The translations under genes were made by a program, and so were the position numbers. The notes below the pieces were generated by a model, which saw only the letters and a list, made by a program, of their open reading frames with translations, was not told where the DNA came from and did no database searches. Shown here in pieces: positions 18,274 to 28,152 of a stretch of DNA of 64,000 nucleotides. This DNA comes from Fischerella sp. JS2 (GTDB taxonomy: Bacteria > Cyanobacteriota > Cyanobacteriia > Cyanobacteriales > Nostocaceae), in contig NZ_CP135918.1 of NCBI RefSeq assembly GCF_032393985.1, positions 4,651,724 to 4,715,723 of the forward strand, given 5' to 3'. Numbering within the stretch: position 1 is the first letter of the stretch; each line of letters begins with the position of its first letter.

Positions 18274-18753
18274 TTAAAAATTAAAAATAAAGAGTTGTAA
18301 AATCAATCCTACAGGTTGGAAAGCGGCCTCACCACGAGTTAAGCCAATGGCGATCGCTAACAGTAAGCAACCTAAAAATGTTAAACCCAGGATAAATAAA
18401 GCAAAGATTTCACCCGATGAGAGGGGGCGATCGCTAGCATCAAGATAAGCTGATTTAGACCAGTCGTAGGAACGGGAAACGGGACGATTTAAATCGGGTG
18501 GTGCTTGAATTACTCCAAACCGAGAATAACCAATTTTCAGGTCATAACTTAACCGTCGTTCTGGGTTACTTAAGGTAGCGTAGGCTTCATTGAGTTGCTG
18601 AAATTTGGCAGTAGCGACAACTGTGGGTAAGCTTGTAGTATCAGGATGATAGCGTTTGCTCAATTCCCGATAAGCACGACGGATCTCAATTGGCGATGCA
18701 CTCGGATGCAATCCTAGCAGAATATAGTACGTGTTCTCGCTGCTTTGTGACAT
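18274..18753 (-). CDS. J-domain protein with C-terminal membrane segment
   Basis: About 159 residues from the ATG at 18753 (an in-frame GTG at 18771 is possible; neither has a strong Shine-Dalgarno). Residues of about 7-75 form a J domain: YYILLGLHPSASPIEIRRAY, then the HPD tripeptide in KRYHPDTTSLP, and QLNEAYATLSNPERRLSYD. A hydrophobic helix near 120-140 (IFALFILGLTFLGCLLLAIA) would anchor it in a membrane. HPD activates Hsp70 ATPase, so a role as membrane-tethered co-chaperone for DnaK is inferred. It is encoded downstream of dnaK and dnaJ on the same strand. Confidence 0.85.
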   Translation of the reverse strand: MSQSSENTYYILLGLHPSASPIEIRRAYRELSKRYHPDTTSLPTVVATAKFQQLNEAYATLSNPERRLSYDLKIGYSRFGVIQAPPDLNRPVSRSYDWSKSAYLDASDRPLSSGEIFALFILGLTFLGCLLLAIAIGLTRGEAAFQPVGLILQLFIFNF

Positions 18754-18771
18754 TGCACCATTCTGATTCAC

Positions 18772-19074
18772 GGCTGTTTAATTCACCTAGCGCTAAACTT
18801 TTTTCTAATATTTTAAACTTACTCTGTAACTCCTGGCTCAAGCAGAGGAGGTGGGGGGATGGGGAGATGGGGAGTGTGTAGACACGCTCATAGGCTTAAG
18901 GTAAGGGTGGAGTGTGAGGGGTGTGGGAAGTGTGTAGACACGCAAGTGGCTTCCCGTAGGGTGGAGTAAGTAGTTTAAAGGACAAGTAACTACTAACTAC
19001 CAACTACTAATGTACAGACGCGATATTCCTCGCGTCTCTACCCACTAACTACTAACTACCAACAACCAACAACC
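18772..19074. repeat. Repeat-rich intergenic region
   Basis: Contains two copies of the TAGACACGC-GGCTTCCCGTAGGG family (about 18871-18905 and 18929-18966), CTAACTA heptamers, and one copy of the TGTACAGACGCGA...TCGCGTCTCTAC hairpin at 19011-19041. Confidence 0.7.
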
Positions 19075-20061
19075 TTATGAAAATAAATCAGCGCGGGGTT
19101 TAAAATTTTCAATCTGCCGTATTTTCTCGTATAATTGCCGTTCTTCTTGGCTAATATTTTTAGGAGTAACTATCTGAATTTCTACTAATTGGTCGCCGCG
19201 TTTACCTTTGTCAGTGGGATAACCCTTACCAGCTAGACGTAATCTTTGTCCAGATCTAACTCCGGGAGGGATTGACATTTTCACCAAACCATCAAGCGTA
19301 GGTGCTTCGACTTGACCTCCTAATACAGCTTCGCTGGGAGTAATAGGGATTTGACAGTGAATATCTGTACCTTCTATTTTAAAAAGAGGATGAGGTTCGA
19401 CTGTAATTTTTAAGTATAAATCGCCACCATTAATACCTTGATTACGGAGACGAATCGTTTGACCTGTTACCATCCCTGCGGGCATTTCTACTTCTAGCGA
19501 TCGCCCATCCTCTAAGCGAATTCTTTCCAAACCACCGTGATAAGCTTTTTCTAGGGGTAGAGATAATCTTGCTTCGATATCTCGCCGGGTAGGGCGTTGA
19601 TTTGGAGTATATGCAACTTTTGTTCTTGGGGTACGAAATGGATCGGTGTTGGTAGTATTGGCAGTTGTAGATGTGGCGTTTCGACCAGTTTTTACACCAA
19701 TGACTTCATTAATAAAGGTTGTAAAATCTGAATAATTACCAGGGTTGACATCTTGAGTACTGCGACCATTGCTACGGCTATCCGCGCCCCAAGGTTTTTT
19801 CTGTGCTTGTTTATCAAAGCCTTTTTGCTTCCAGTAGCGACTGAATTGGTCATATTGGGCCCGCTTTGTGGGATCGGAGAGAATTTCATAAGCTTCACCG
19901 ATATCCTTAAATTTTTCCTCTGCTGCTTTGTTACCTGGATTGAGATCAGGATGATACTGCCTAGCTAAACGCCGATAATTTTTTTTAATATCTTCATTGG
20001 TGGCATCTTTAGATACTCCCAAAACTTCGTAATAATCGCGAAAATTCCGCAAATTCTGCAT
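19075..20061 (-). CDS. dnaJ: DnaJ (Hsp40), type II, CbpA-like
   Basis: 328 residues. J domain at about residues 8-75 ([23 protein letters not shown] in [11 protein letters not shown], and [20 protein letters not shown]); a Gly/Ser/Asn-rich linker at about 85-150; then the DnaJ C-terminal domain (about 160-320), with [18 protein letters not shown] and [20 protein letters not shown]. There is no zinc-finger domain with CxxCxGxG, so it is a type II Hsp40. Together with DnaK, encoded 270 bases upstream on the same strand, it would deliver substrates and stimulate ATP hydrolysis. Confidence 0.93.
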   Translation of the reverse strand: MQNLRNFRDYYEVLGVSKDATNEDIKKNYRRLARQYHPDLNPGNKAAEEKFKDIGEAYEILSDPTKRAQYDQFSRYWKQKGFDKQAQKKPWGADSRSNGRSTQDVNPGNYSDFTTFINEVIGVKTGRNATSTTANTTNTDPFRTPRTKVAYTPNQRPTRRDIEARLSLPLEKAYHGGLERIRLEDGRSLEVEMPAGMVTGQTIRLRNQGINGGDLYLKITVEPHPLFKIEGTDIHCQIPITPSEAVLGGQVEAPTLDGLVKMSIPPGVRSGQRLRLAGKGYPTDKGKRGDQLVEIQIVTPKNISQEERQLYEKIRQIENFKPRADLFS

Positions 20062-20332
20062 AATAAGTTATAATTAGGGATTTAGTTTTTATTTTTTTAA
20101 GATAGTTGATTGTTGGTTGTTAATTTTTGATTCATGAATGATCAATTGTTAGCAGTTGGTAGTTGTTGGGAAAAACAAATAACCACTGAACCACTAACTA
20201 TTACCTATTAATAATGACTAAATCCGAATTTCAAATCAATTTCATCACCTTTTTCTAACTAAATATTCAGTATTTTGCACAAGCAGTACATATGAATAGG
20301 GAAGGAGCGATCATTTTACCTAACAAGCTTGA
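20062..20332. other. Intergenic region between dnaK and dnaJ
   Basis: No gene seen. TTGATTGTTGG and CTAACTA-type degenerate repeats occupy much of it. No terminator-like hairpin followed by T residues on the minus strand was found, so readthrough from dnaK is possible. Confidence 0.45.
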
Positions 20333-22477
20333 TTACCAATCATCGTCATCATCCCAGTTATCTTGATAGGTGGGGCGAGAACGGCGTGAAGAACCACTGT
20401 TGTCAAAGGCAGAGGAACGATTGTCTCGACCATAGCTTCTGTCGTAGTCTCGACTGGGGCTGCGGTCGTAATCTCTGCTGGGACTGCGGTCATAATCTCT
20501 GCTATAACCTCGGTCATAATCTTTGCCATAGCCTCGGTCATAGTCTCTGTCATAGTAATCGCGATCGCGGAAAGTGTCTCTAGGATAATCCCGGTCTTTA
20601 TCACCACCACCTGTAAAAATGTCTTTGATCGCACCCAACAAATCATCATCTTCCTCTTCAGCGTAGTATTGTCGAACTTCGCGGTTGAGGTCATATAAGG
20701 CATCTTGCAGGTCGGCGTAGGCTTGATCTATGCCGCGATCATCATTTTCTTTTAAACTCTCGCGCAGTTCCCGACAGATGTTATCAATTTGTTGACGACG
20801 GTTCCGGGCAAATGCCATACCAAAATCTAGTGCTACTTCCCGCAGTTGTCTTTCGGCTTGTAAAATCAAAGCCTCAGCCCGCGTACGTTTTTCTACTTTT
20901 TCTTTACGTTGTCTGTCTATGTCAGCAAATTTCTCGGCTTCTCGAATCGCTTGTTGCACTTCAGTTTCACTCAAAGTAGAAGCACCTTGAATTGTAATAC
21001 TCTGCTCTCTACCTGTGGTTCTGTCTAAAGCAGTTACCTGTAATATCCCGTTGGCATCGATATCAAATGCTACTTGAATTTGGGGAATACCGCGAGGTGC
21101 TGGGGGGATACCGTACAGCTTGAATCGCCCTAAGGATTTGTTGTCTGCTGCCATTTCCCGTTCTCCTTGGACTATGTGAATTTCCACAGTGTTCTGGTTA
21201 TTTTCTGACGTGGAAAAGATGTCCGAACGGCGGACAGGAATAGTAGTGTTGCGGGGAATTAGTACTTTCTTGACACCACCTATAGTTTCCAGTCCCAAAG
21301 ATAAGGGCGTCACATCCAATAACAATACATCCTTGAGTTCGCCTGCAAGAATTCCCGCCTGAATCGCTGCACCCACTGCTACAACTTCATCAGGGTTGAC
21401 GTTTTGATTGGGTTCTCTGCCAATCATCGCCCGTACTAGTTGCTGTACCATAGGCATCCGCGTAGAACCGCCTACTAGTACAACTTCGTCGATATCATTG
21501 GGGGTGAGTCCAGCATCTTTTAAAGCCCGTTTTACTGGGACACGCAACCGCCCTAACAAGTCATCGCATAAGCCTTCAAACTGGGAACGAGTCAGGCGAG
21601 TTTCTAAGTGTACAGGCCCTTCTTCTGTAGCAGCAATGAAGGGTAAGTTGATTTCAGTGACACTGACAGCAGAAAGTTCAATTTTGGCTTTTTCCGCAGC
21701 TTCCATCAAACGCTGCAAAGATTGTCGTTCTCTTCTTAAATCTACTTTTTCTTGTTCGAGAAATTGTTCTGCTAGCCAATCGACTATTTTTTTATCAAAG
21801 TCATTACCACCGAGTTGAGTATCACCACTGGTAGCTTTCACTTCAAATACACCGTCACCGACATCTAGGATAGAAACGTCAAATGTGCCACCACCCAAAT
21901 CAAATACTAAAATGGTTTCTGTCTCACCGCGATCTAAACCATAAGCTAAAGAAGCAGCAGTTGGTTCGTTGAGAATTCGCAAAACTTCTAGGCCAGCAAT
22001 TCTACCAGCATCCCGCGTTGCTTGCCGTTGAGAATCATTAAAATAGGCGGGAACGGTAATTACTGCCCCTGTAACGGGTTCCCCCAAGTATTTACTAGCA
22101 TCTTCTGCCAATTTCTTGAGAATCATTGCCGAAATTTCTTCTGGGGCAAAATCTTTATTTAAACGGGGACAGACAACTTTAATATTGCCAACTTCATCTT
22201 TACGAATGGTATAGGGTACGCGCTTTGATTCTGGACTCAGTTCGCTATACCTACGTCCCATGAAGCGTTTAATTGCAAAAAAAGTATTTTGAGGGTTGAG
22301 GACAGTTTGCCGCCTGGCCATTTGCCCTACAAGGCGTTCGCCGTCTTTGCTAAAGCCAACTACGGAGGGAGTTGTGCGCATTCCTTCTGCATTGGCAATA
22401 ACCACCGGCTTGCCACCCTCCATAACGGCGACTACAGAGTTCGTTGTACCCAAGTCGATGCCTACTACCTTGCCCAT
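20333..22477 (-). CDS. dnaK: Chaperone DnaK (Hsp70) with Arg/Asp/Tyr-rich tail
   Basis: 714 residues from an ATG at 22477 with AGGAGA upstream. ATPase domain (about 1-385): [64 protein letters not shown], and [17 protein letters not shown]. Substrate-binding domain (about 390-600) with the linker [19 protein letters not shown]. The last 70 residues are unusual: a DRDYDRGY-like 8-residue unit repeats about seven times and ends in a run of Asp (DNWDDDDDW), instead of the EEVD or GG-rich tails of other Hsp70s. Cyanobacteria carry several DnaK proteins; this charged tail sets the copy apart. The gene leads an Hsp70-Hsp40 block with dnaJ and a J-domain gene. Confidence 0.95.
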   Translation of the reverse strand: MGKVVGIDLGTTNSVVAVMEGGKPVVIANAEGMRTTPSVVGFSKDGERLVGQMARRQTVLNPQNTFFAIKRFMGRRYSELSPESKRVPYTIRKDEVGNIKVVCPRLNKDFAPEEISAMILKKLAEDASKYLGEPVTGAVITVPAYFNDSQRQATRDAGRIAGLEVLRILNEPTAASLAYGLDRGETETILVFDLGGGTFDVSILDVGDGVFEVKATSGDTQLGGNDFDKKIVDWLAEQFLEQEKVDLRRERQSLQRLMEAAEKAKIELSAVSVTEINLPFIAATEEGPVHLETRLTRSQFEGLCDDLLGRLRVPVKRALKDAGLTPNDIDEVVLVGGSTRMPMVQQLVRAMIGREPNQNVNPDEVVAVGAAIQAGILAGELKDVLLLDVTPLSLGLETIGGVKKVLIPRNTTIPVRRSDIFSTSENNQNTVEIHIVQGEREMAADNKSLGRFKLYGIPPAPRGIPQIQVAFDIDANGILQVTALDRTTGREQSITIQGASTLSETEVQQAIREAEKFADIDRQRKEKVEKRTRAEALILQAERQLREVALDFGMAFARNRRQQIDNICRELRESLKENDDRGIDQAYADLQDALYDLNREVRQYYAEEEDDDLLGAIKDIFTGGGDKDRDYPRDTFRDRDYYDRDYDRGYGKDYDRGYSRDYDRSPSRDYDRSPSRDYDRSYGRDNRSSAFDNSGSSRRSRPTYQDNWDDDDDW

Positions 22478-22592
22478 GCGTTAAGTTTCTCCTAGTATTT
22501 CTATATAAATTTTTTGTTTAGAACTAATGCTTGATTTATTGTATCTTGCTGTTGATAAATACACCTTCAACCAGGTTCGCTGTTAGCATCTT

Positions 22593-23438
22593 GTGAATTT
22601 AAAAAACCAACTGGAAACTCATCTTACTCAAATAGTCCGCGATCGCGATCCTTTCATGGCAAGTGCTGGCCATTTTTTTGTTCAAGAATACATTCGCGCC
22701 TCATTTGCACAGTGGGGGAGTGTGGATATCCACACCTTTTATGTGGGTGGTAAAGCTTGCAAAAATCTCGTCTTGAACTTATCTGCTGCGGATTTACAAA
22801 CAAGAGACTTGCCACCAATTTTAATTGGTGCCCATTATGATGCTGTGCCTGGTTCACCAGGGGCTGATGATAATGCTACAGGTGTAGCAGTGTTACTAGA
22901 GTTAGCAAGGATGTTTGCAACAGAACCAATCAAATATCCTTTGCAGCTAGTAGCTTTTGATATGGAAGAGTATGGCTTGTTAGGTAGCATTGAGTATGTA
23001 GCTAAGTTGCAAAAAGAACAGCAACCGCTACGATTAATGATTTCTCTGGAAATGTTAGGTTACTGTAACACTAACCCTGGTTCCCAAATTTACCCACCAC
23101 CTTTACAACATATTTATCCTAGTCGTGGCGATTTTATTGGTTTAATTGGCAATTGGCGAACCTTAAGAGATTTAATTAGCATTAGCCGCAGTATTCGGAA
23201 AGTAGGTGTAGCAAGTCAATGGCTACCAGTACCTAACAAAGGTCATATAGTCCGGCAAACTCGACAGAGTGATCATGCCCCTTTTTGGGATGCAGGTTAT
23301 CCAGCCATCATGATTACAGATACAGCTTTTTTGCGAAATCCCCACTATCACAAACCCAGTGATACAATTGCCACCTTAGATTTGGATTTTCTGACTGGTG
23401 TTTGTCAAGGTTTGGAAAAGGGAATTCGACGGTTGTGA
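22593..23438 (+). CDS. M28 family zinc aminopeptidase
   Basis: 281 residues from a GTG at 22593; divergent from dnaK. M28 metal ligands are present in order: HYDAVPGSPGADDNATGVAV (His and Asp), then FDMEEYGLLGS (catalytic Glu-Glu), an intermediate Asp/Glu in ISLEMLGYCN, and HYHKPSDTIATLD (final His). The pattern is that of a two-zinc exopeptidase. No signal peptide is visible, so it is probably cytoplasmic. Family members cut N-terminal residues from peptides; the substrate here is unknown. Confidence 0.88.
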   Translation: MNLKNQLETHLTQIVRDRDPFMASAGHFFVQEYIRASFAQWGSVDIHTFYVGGKACKNLVLNLSAADLQTRDLPPILIGAHYDAVPGSPGADDNATGVAVLLELARMFATEPIKYPLQLVAFDMEEYGLLGSIEYVAKLQKEQQPLRLMISLEMLGYCNTNPGSQIYPPPLQHIYPSRGDFIGLIGNWRTLRDLISISRSIRKVGVASQWLPVPNKGHIVRQTRQSDHAPFWDAGYPAIMITDTAFLRNPHYHKPSDTIATLDLDFLTGVCQGLEKGIRRL

Positions 23439-23600
23439 AAATTAAGGGGACAAGGGGAAATGATTTATTTTTGGAAGTTACCTAATTTTGTAGTCAGGAA
23501 TTTAGTTGTGATCAGACTTTTTCGGTGTGCGATCGCCTACTAGGACTCAAGCTAATTCAAAGCGACAATTAAACCTGTCCACCAACCGAAACGAGTCATT

Positions 23601-24641
23601 ATGAAAACCAAAGCTATGGAGATTGACGTAGCGATCGCAACAAAACTTGTGCAATTGGTACTTAACTGCATCAAACAAGAGTATCCCCATAATGCTATTT
23701 ACTGGTTTAATAGCGACGAAGATATCAAGCCACCACGGGAATTAACACCTGTTTTTTATGGTTGCTTGGATTGGCATTCAGCCGTACACGGACACTGGTT
23801 ACTCACACGTCTGACTCGTTATTTTCCTCAAGCCTCCTTTCAGACAACAGTCAGAGAAGCCCTAACTCAAAGCTTCATACCTGAAAAAATTCAAGGGGAA
23901 ATTGCCCATTTACATAAACATCCCTACTTTGAATGTCCCTATGGTTTTGCATGGCTATTACAACTGGCTGCGGAACTACGTGAATGGAATGATACCCAAG
24001 CCCAAGAATGGCTAGCTGTGTTGGAACCCCTAGAAACCTTGGTTGCGAGTAATTTCCAGCGATGGCTGCAAAAACTCGAACTACCCAACCGCACAGGAAC
24101 ACATAGTCAAACGGCGTTTGCCCTGGGTTTAGTAATAGATTGGGCGCGAATCACTAAAAATGAGAACTTTGCTGATTTGATTGAAAACAAAATCCAACAA
24201 TTTTATTTGAGCGATCGCAGTTATCCGCTACATTTAGAACCACTCGGCTATGATTTTATCTCCCCCTGCCTCGCTGAAGCTGATCTGGTACGACGAATTC
24301 TTTCACCGACAGATTTTGCCCACTGGCTCACCGATTTTCTGCCACAATTAACTGTTGATGAGTCAGTAGATTGCCTACAACCTGTAAAAGTCACTAATTT
24401 TCAAGACTATTTACAATCTCATTTTCATGGTTTAAATCTCAGTCGCGCTTGGATGCTTGAAGGAATAATCTTTGGCTTGCCTGAAACTGATCCTCGAATA
24501 GAAACCCTTCGTGCTGCTGCTGTTCTACATCGTCAAAGTAGCACAATCGAGGCTGTTAGTGAACACTATTCTAGTAGTCACTGGTTGGGGACTTTTGTAG
24601 TTTACTTGGTAACAGATCGTGGGTTATGCACGTCGAAATAG
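23601..24641 (+). CDS. DUF2891 family protein
   Basis: 346 residues. The signature near residues 48-75 is clear: LTPVFYGCLDWHSAVHGHWLLTRLTRYFP (seen as LTPVFYGCLDWHSAVHGHW). Further conserved parts are HPYFECPYGFAWLLQLAAEL, NRTGTHSQTAFALGLVIDWA and LHLEPLGYDFISPCLAEADL. The His, Asp and Trp-rich pattern and an all-helical appearance suggest an (alpha/alpha) barrel like those of glycoside hydrolases, but no activity is known for the family. It is preceded by an A+T-rich spacer and followed by a 68-base palindrome. An alternative start at 23616 would remove five residues. Confidence 0.85.
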   Translation: MKTKAMEIDVAIATKLVQLVLNCIKQEYPHNAIYWFNSDEDIKPPRELTPVFYGCLDWHSAVHGHWLLTRLTRYFPQASFQTTVREALTQSFIPEKIQGEIAHLHKHPYFECPYGFAWLLQLAAELREWNDTQAQEWLAVLEPLETLVASNFQRWLQKLELPNRTGTHSQTAFALGLVIDWARITKNENFADLIENKIQQFYLSDRSYPLHLEPLGYDFISPCLAEADLVRRILSPTDFAHWLTDFLPQLTVDESVDCLQPVKVTNFQDYLQSHFHGLNLSRAWMLEGIIFGLPETDPRIETLRAAAVLHRQSSTIEAVSEHYSSSHWLGTFVVYLVTDRGLCTSK

Positions 24642-24935
24642 GATTTTTCTTAGTGTTTTAGTGACTTGGTGGTGAAAAAATCTTTATTTGAAACACCAAG
24701 GCACTAAAACACTAAGAGGAAAATATTCTTAATTCACTCAAGATTTAGGGTGACTCTGTCACCTACCCTGGATTCCTATTTTTGACGATAAATCTAAAAA
24801 CTTCCTGAATATTGTACGTCAAGAACTGCTGCTGGTACTTTTATCGTATAAGTGTCAAACTATGTCAAGATAACATCAACACATAGACGCTTTGAGTCAT
24901 AACTTCTAAACTTATTAGCATGTAAGGTGAATGTA
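24642..24935. other. Intergenic region before the Ser/Thr kinase gene
   Basis: Besides the palindrome at 24649-24716, no gene or clear promoter could be seen. Confidence 0.45.
24649..24716. repeat. 68-base inverted repeat after the DUF2891 gene
   Basis: Arms of 23 bases pair with one mismatch: CTTAGTGTTTTAGTG-A-CTTGGTG and CACCAAG-G-CACTAAAACACTAAG, with a 22-base A+T-rich centre. No T run follows the right arm, so it is a hairpin or repeat element rather than a classic terminator. Confidence 0.75.
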
Positions 24936-26387
24936 ATGTTGGGTCACAAGCTTCGTGGACGTTACCAAATTGTCCAACAATTGGGATTAGGAGGAGGATT
25001 TGGGGCTACTTACATCGCGTGTGACACCGACCGCCCAGGTAATCCTAAGTGTCTAGTTAAGCAGCTAAAACCAAGAACTAACGACCCGAATACTCTACAA
25101 ATAGCACAACGCTTCTTTAAACAAGAGGCAGAAATTCAAGAAGAATTAGGCAATCATGATCAGATTCCCCGTCTTTTAGCTTATTTTGAAGAAAATCAAG
25201 AATTTTATCTAGTTCAAGAATTTATTGAAGGTCACGACCTCAGGCAAGAATTACCTCCATTAGCCGATAGACTAACTGAAGCCGAGACGATTAAGCTTTT
25301 GACGGAAATCCTAGAGGTTTTAGCCTTTGTCCATCGCCAAGGAGTAATTCACAGGGATATCAAACCAGCCAATATCATGCGACGACAGGACGGAAAAATT
25401 GTCCTGATTGATTTTGGTGCGGTGAAAAAGGTAAGAGGTTTGGAAGTTAATCAACAGGGGCAAACTGTCACCGTGGCTATTGGTACTCTTGGCTACATGC
25501 CAAGTGAACAAGCAGCTGGTGAACCACAATTTAGCAGCGATGTCTATGCTGTAGGAGTGATAGGTATCCAAGCCTTAACAGGTATATATCCTGACCCTTC
25601 CCAAGGAAGCAAATTACCTAGAGATCCCCAAACCGGAGAAATTGTTTGGCGTGACCAAGCGCGGGTTAGCCCTGAGCTAGCTGATATTCTAGATAGAATG
25701 GTACGCTATCACTTTAGTGGACGTTATCAGTCAGCAGAGTCAGCACTACAAGCACTAAGACAAATCTCACACTCAAATCACACTTTTACACAGGGACAAA
25801 CAAGACTTCCATCGATTCTGAAACTTCGTTCTTCCACATCTGGTTGGAAATGGTTAGTTCCTTTAGGTATAGTTGCAGTGCTTGCTAGCGTATTTGTAGC
25901 AATTCGACCTGGGCAGGAACCAGAAAAGTTTATACCCTATGAGAATTCCAATTACGGTTTAAAAATCAAATATCCAGCCAGTTGGCAGCTACAAATCAAA
26001 GAAATTGATGTTTTAGGCGTTACTGAAATAGTAACGTTTATATCTCCAAAACAAAGTGAGACAGATAAATTTCAAGAAAAGTTAAATGTAGATATTGAGA
26101 AATTTTCCGGAACATTAGCTGAGTCTAAAAAATTATTTGTTGATGAAATTAAAAATACTTTGCCAGAAGCTCAAATTATTAATACGAGTTCAACTACTTT
26201 GGCATTCAAACCAGCAAATCAGATAGTCTACACAGGCAAAGACGAAGATACTAAGTTAAAAAATTTGCAAATCTGGACTTTAAAAGGTGATAAAGCATAC
26301 ATAATTACCTATACAGCAGCGATAGATGATTATGATGAATTTATCAAAACCGTGAATGAAATGATAAAGTCTTTTGAGATTAATTAG
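24936..26387 (+). CDS. Membrane Ser/Thr protein kinase with PsbP-like C-terminal domain
   Basis: 483 residues from the ATG at 24936 (AAGGTG eight bases upstream); a GTG at 24927 is less likely. A Hanks-type kinase domain covers about residues 8-275: LGLGGGFGATY (Gly loop), CLVKQL (ATP-binding Lys), IHRDIKPANIM (catalytic Asp), LIDFGAVKK (DFG) and GTLGYMPSEQAAG. A membrane helix (WLVPLGIVAVLASVFVAI, about 305-325) leads to an outside domain (FIPYENSNYGLKIKYPASW onward) of the PsbP-like kind. Thus it can sense outside and phosphorylate inside. It converges with the trypsin-like protease gene: the two stop ends overlap by eight bases. Confidence 0.93.
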   Translation: MLGHKLRGRYQIVQQLGLGGGFGATYIACDTDRPGNPKCLVKQLKPRTNDPNTLQIAQRFFKQEAEIQEELGNHDQIPRLLAYFEENQEFYLVQEFIEGHDLRQELPPLADRLTEAETIKLLTEILEVLAFVHRQGVIHRDIKPANIMRRQDGKIVLIDFGAVKKVRGLEVNQQGQTVTVAIGTLGYMPSEQAAGEPQFSSDVYAVGVIGIQALTGIYPDPSQGSKLPRDPQTGEIVWRDQARVSPELADILDRMVRYHFSGRYQSAESALQALRQISHSNHTFTQGQTRLPSILKLRSSTSGWKWLVPLGIVAVLASVFVAIRPGQEPEKFIPYENSNYGLKIKYPASWQLQIKEIDVLGVTEIVTFISPKQSETDKFQEKLNVDIEKFSGTLAESKKLFVDEIKNTLPEAQIINTSSTTLAFKPANQIVYTGKDEDTKLKNLQIWTLKGDKAYIITYTAAIDDYDEFIKTVNEMIKSFEIN

Positions 26388-27177
26388 ATAATTGACCAAT
26401 CTTGCTTCTAAACGTAAATTTCTCCGTTGGTACAGCCCAACTGAGGCGAATAATCTGTTCATGCAATTTTTGATCTGCTTCGGAACCATCAGCAAATACT
26501 GAAGGAACATCCCACAAAGGGTATGCGTGCATTCCATTCACTCCAACTACTTCACCCTGATGATTGAGGAGTGGCCCTCCACTCATACCTTTTTGGATAT
26601 CATTTGTGTAGCCAATTTGATAACCACCTTCTAAAGCCTTTGGTAATATTAGTGCTACCTTACCAGTTGTAAATGTAAAGCCTTTGTCTTTTCCGTCATC
26701 TCCATAGGGAAATCCAGCAGCAAATACTTCATCACCTATAGCAGCGTTAAAAGCAATGGATGCCACAGTATAATTTCTGTGTAGGCTACGAAACTGTAAT
26801 ATGGCTAAATCATTAGTGCCAAACTTGACATTTGCCAGCAAATTCGCAGACCAAATCCGACCATCCGGTGTTTGAATCCGATAGGGAGGATCATCAGCAC
26901 GCAATACATGGGCATTAGTCAAAACTGTATAAGCAGAGTCTTGCTTTTTCAGTAGAATTCCTGAACCCAAGAATTCTTTCGACATCACTTTCACAGTAAT
27001 AGCTTCGCTAGTATGACGTATTTGTTCTATTGATAATCGGTTTATCTGTGTAGTCTTTTGCTCCTCACAGTTAATATTAGTACACTTAGCCGAATATCTC
27101 AGATATACTGCCGATACACAAATTACAAATAACAAGCCAGTAACCAATGTTACTGACTTTTGATTGTGCCATTTCAT
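26380..27177 (-). CDS. Membrane-anchored trypsin-like serine protease
   Basis: 265 residues from the ATG at 27177 (AAAGGGG about ten bases upstream); a TTG at 27231 is less likely. An N-terminal hydrophobic anchor (SVTLVTGLLFVICVSAVYL) leads to an S1 chymotrypsin-like domain. The catalytic triad is readable: His in VLTNAHVL, Asp in GTNDLAILQF and Ser in KGMSGGPLLN. No PDZ domain, so it is not a typical DegP/HtrA. It would cut proteins in the periplasm or lumen. It is encoded 101 bases downstream of the COP23 gene on the same strand, and converges on the Ser/Thr kinase, so the three form a compact group. Confidence 0.9.
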   Translation of the reverse strand: MKWHNQKSVTLVTGLLFVICVSAVYLRYSAKCTNINCEEQKTTQINRLSIEQIRHTSEAITVKVMSKEFLGSGILLKKQDSAYTVLTNAHVLRADDPPYRIQTPDGRIWSANLLANVKFGTNDLAILQFRSLHRNYTVASIAFNAAIGDEVFAAGFPYGDDGKDKGFTFTTGKVALILPKALEGGYQIGYTNDIQKGMSGGPLLNHQGEVVGVNGMHAYPLWDVPSVFADGSEADQKLHEQIIRLSWAVPTEKFTFRSKIGQLSN

Positions 27178-27278
27178 TTGCCATTGCCCCTTTCTGTAGG
27201 GGTTGGAAAAATCAAATCTGTGAACACTCAATGAAAATTTAGCAATATTGACTACATAATTACCTAATTATAAATCCA

Positions 27279-27884
27279 TTAGGGTGTATTGTTGTTTTCA
27301 GGTTGAGGATTACTTGGTTCAACGGTAGCACCTTGAATATAACTATCAAATTCAACGCTAAAGGAACTATTATTTTTTTCGCTTCTAGATACGTTTTGAC
27401 CTCTAGATACAAACGCGTTTCCAGATGCCAAACCACGACGATCCATGAGCATTTTTAAAGCTTTTTCAGGATTGACATTACGGTTGAGAGTGAATAACAA
27501 GGTGCTGTCTGTACAAGGATCACTTTGTTTGATGGCAGCACATACAACCGGTTGTCCTTTGAGTGTCCCAGTATTTATGCGTCTGAGCATTCCATTATCA
27601 TAATTTTTTTGAAATCTGCGGGCTACTTCTTGACAACGCATTTGTGGAGTCCAATTTGATGAAAAGTAGTTGGTGTGTAACCAGCGAATCATCGCCACAT
27701 TTCTACCATCTTGGGTACGGACAAAAGTTGCAGGTATACTTTGATTTCGGTATTTACTTGTACCGCAGTAGAAGTTTGTACCTTGAGCGTAAGTGGGCTG
27801 GTGAATGATTGTAGCAGCGGTGAGTGTCGCCAGTGAGGTGACTACTACCTTTGTCAAACCTTGATTAAATAACCCCAGCTTCAT
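27279..27884 (-). CDS. COP23 domain secreted protein
   Basis: 201 residues. A signal sequence is visible (KVVVTSLATLTAATIIHQPTYA). The mature part matches COP23 domains: FYCGTSKYRNQSIPATFVRT, VAMIRWLHTNYF, MRCQEVARRFQKNYDNGML, VVCAAIKQSDPC and LFTLNRNVNPEKAL. Four cysteines could form two disulfides. COP23 was found as a circadian-cycling peripheral membrane protein in Cyanothece; its function is unknown. The C-terminal 35 residues are disordered and Asn/Ser-rich. The neighbouring protease gene and the kinase across from it suggest a shared envelope role. Confidence 0.88.
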   Translation of the reverse strand: MKLGLFNQGLTKVVVTSLATLTAATIIHQPTYAQGTNFYCGTSKYRNQSIPATFVRTQDGRNVAMIRWLHTNYFSSNWTPQMRCQEVARRFQKNYDNGMLRRINTGTLKGQPVVCAAIKQSDPCTDSTLLFTLNRNVNPEKALKMLMDRRGLASGNAFVSRGQNVSRSEKNNSSFSVEFDSYIQGATVEPSNPQPENNNTP

Positions 27885-28115
27885 AAGTAATTAAAGTTGA
27901 TAGAAAAAAAGGGTTAACCTTAACTTTGGTGAGTATTATATCTAGTTACTAGCTGAAAATACAGCATTTCTTAATAATCAGGCATTTTGATAAGATTTTG
28001 TAAAGGTGAGCGATCGCGTTCCAAGAAGCCCCTACATGTCTACGCACTGCAACGATTTTGGGTATCACAAGGTTGCGGAAGAAGTTAAAATTTCTCCTAT
28101 AAATATCAAAAGTAC

Positions 28116-28149
28116 TAAATTTTTAATTTTTAATTTTTAATTTTTAATT
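28116..28149. repeat. TTTTTAA heptamer tandem repeat before the ClC gene
   Basis: TTTTTAA is repeated four to five times immediately before the ATG at 28153, leaving no recognisable ribosome binding site. A shorter run of the same unit (inverse) lies at 18269-18290. Confidence 0.75.
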
Positions 28150-28152
28150 GCT

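Noticed and set aside
20320-20703. Minus-strand frame of 127 codons rich in Thr and Met
   Set aside because: Produced by the repeated codons of the dnaK tail read in a second frame.
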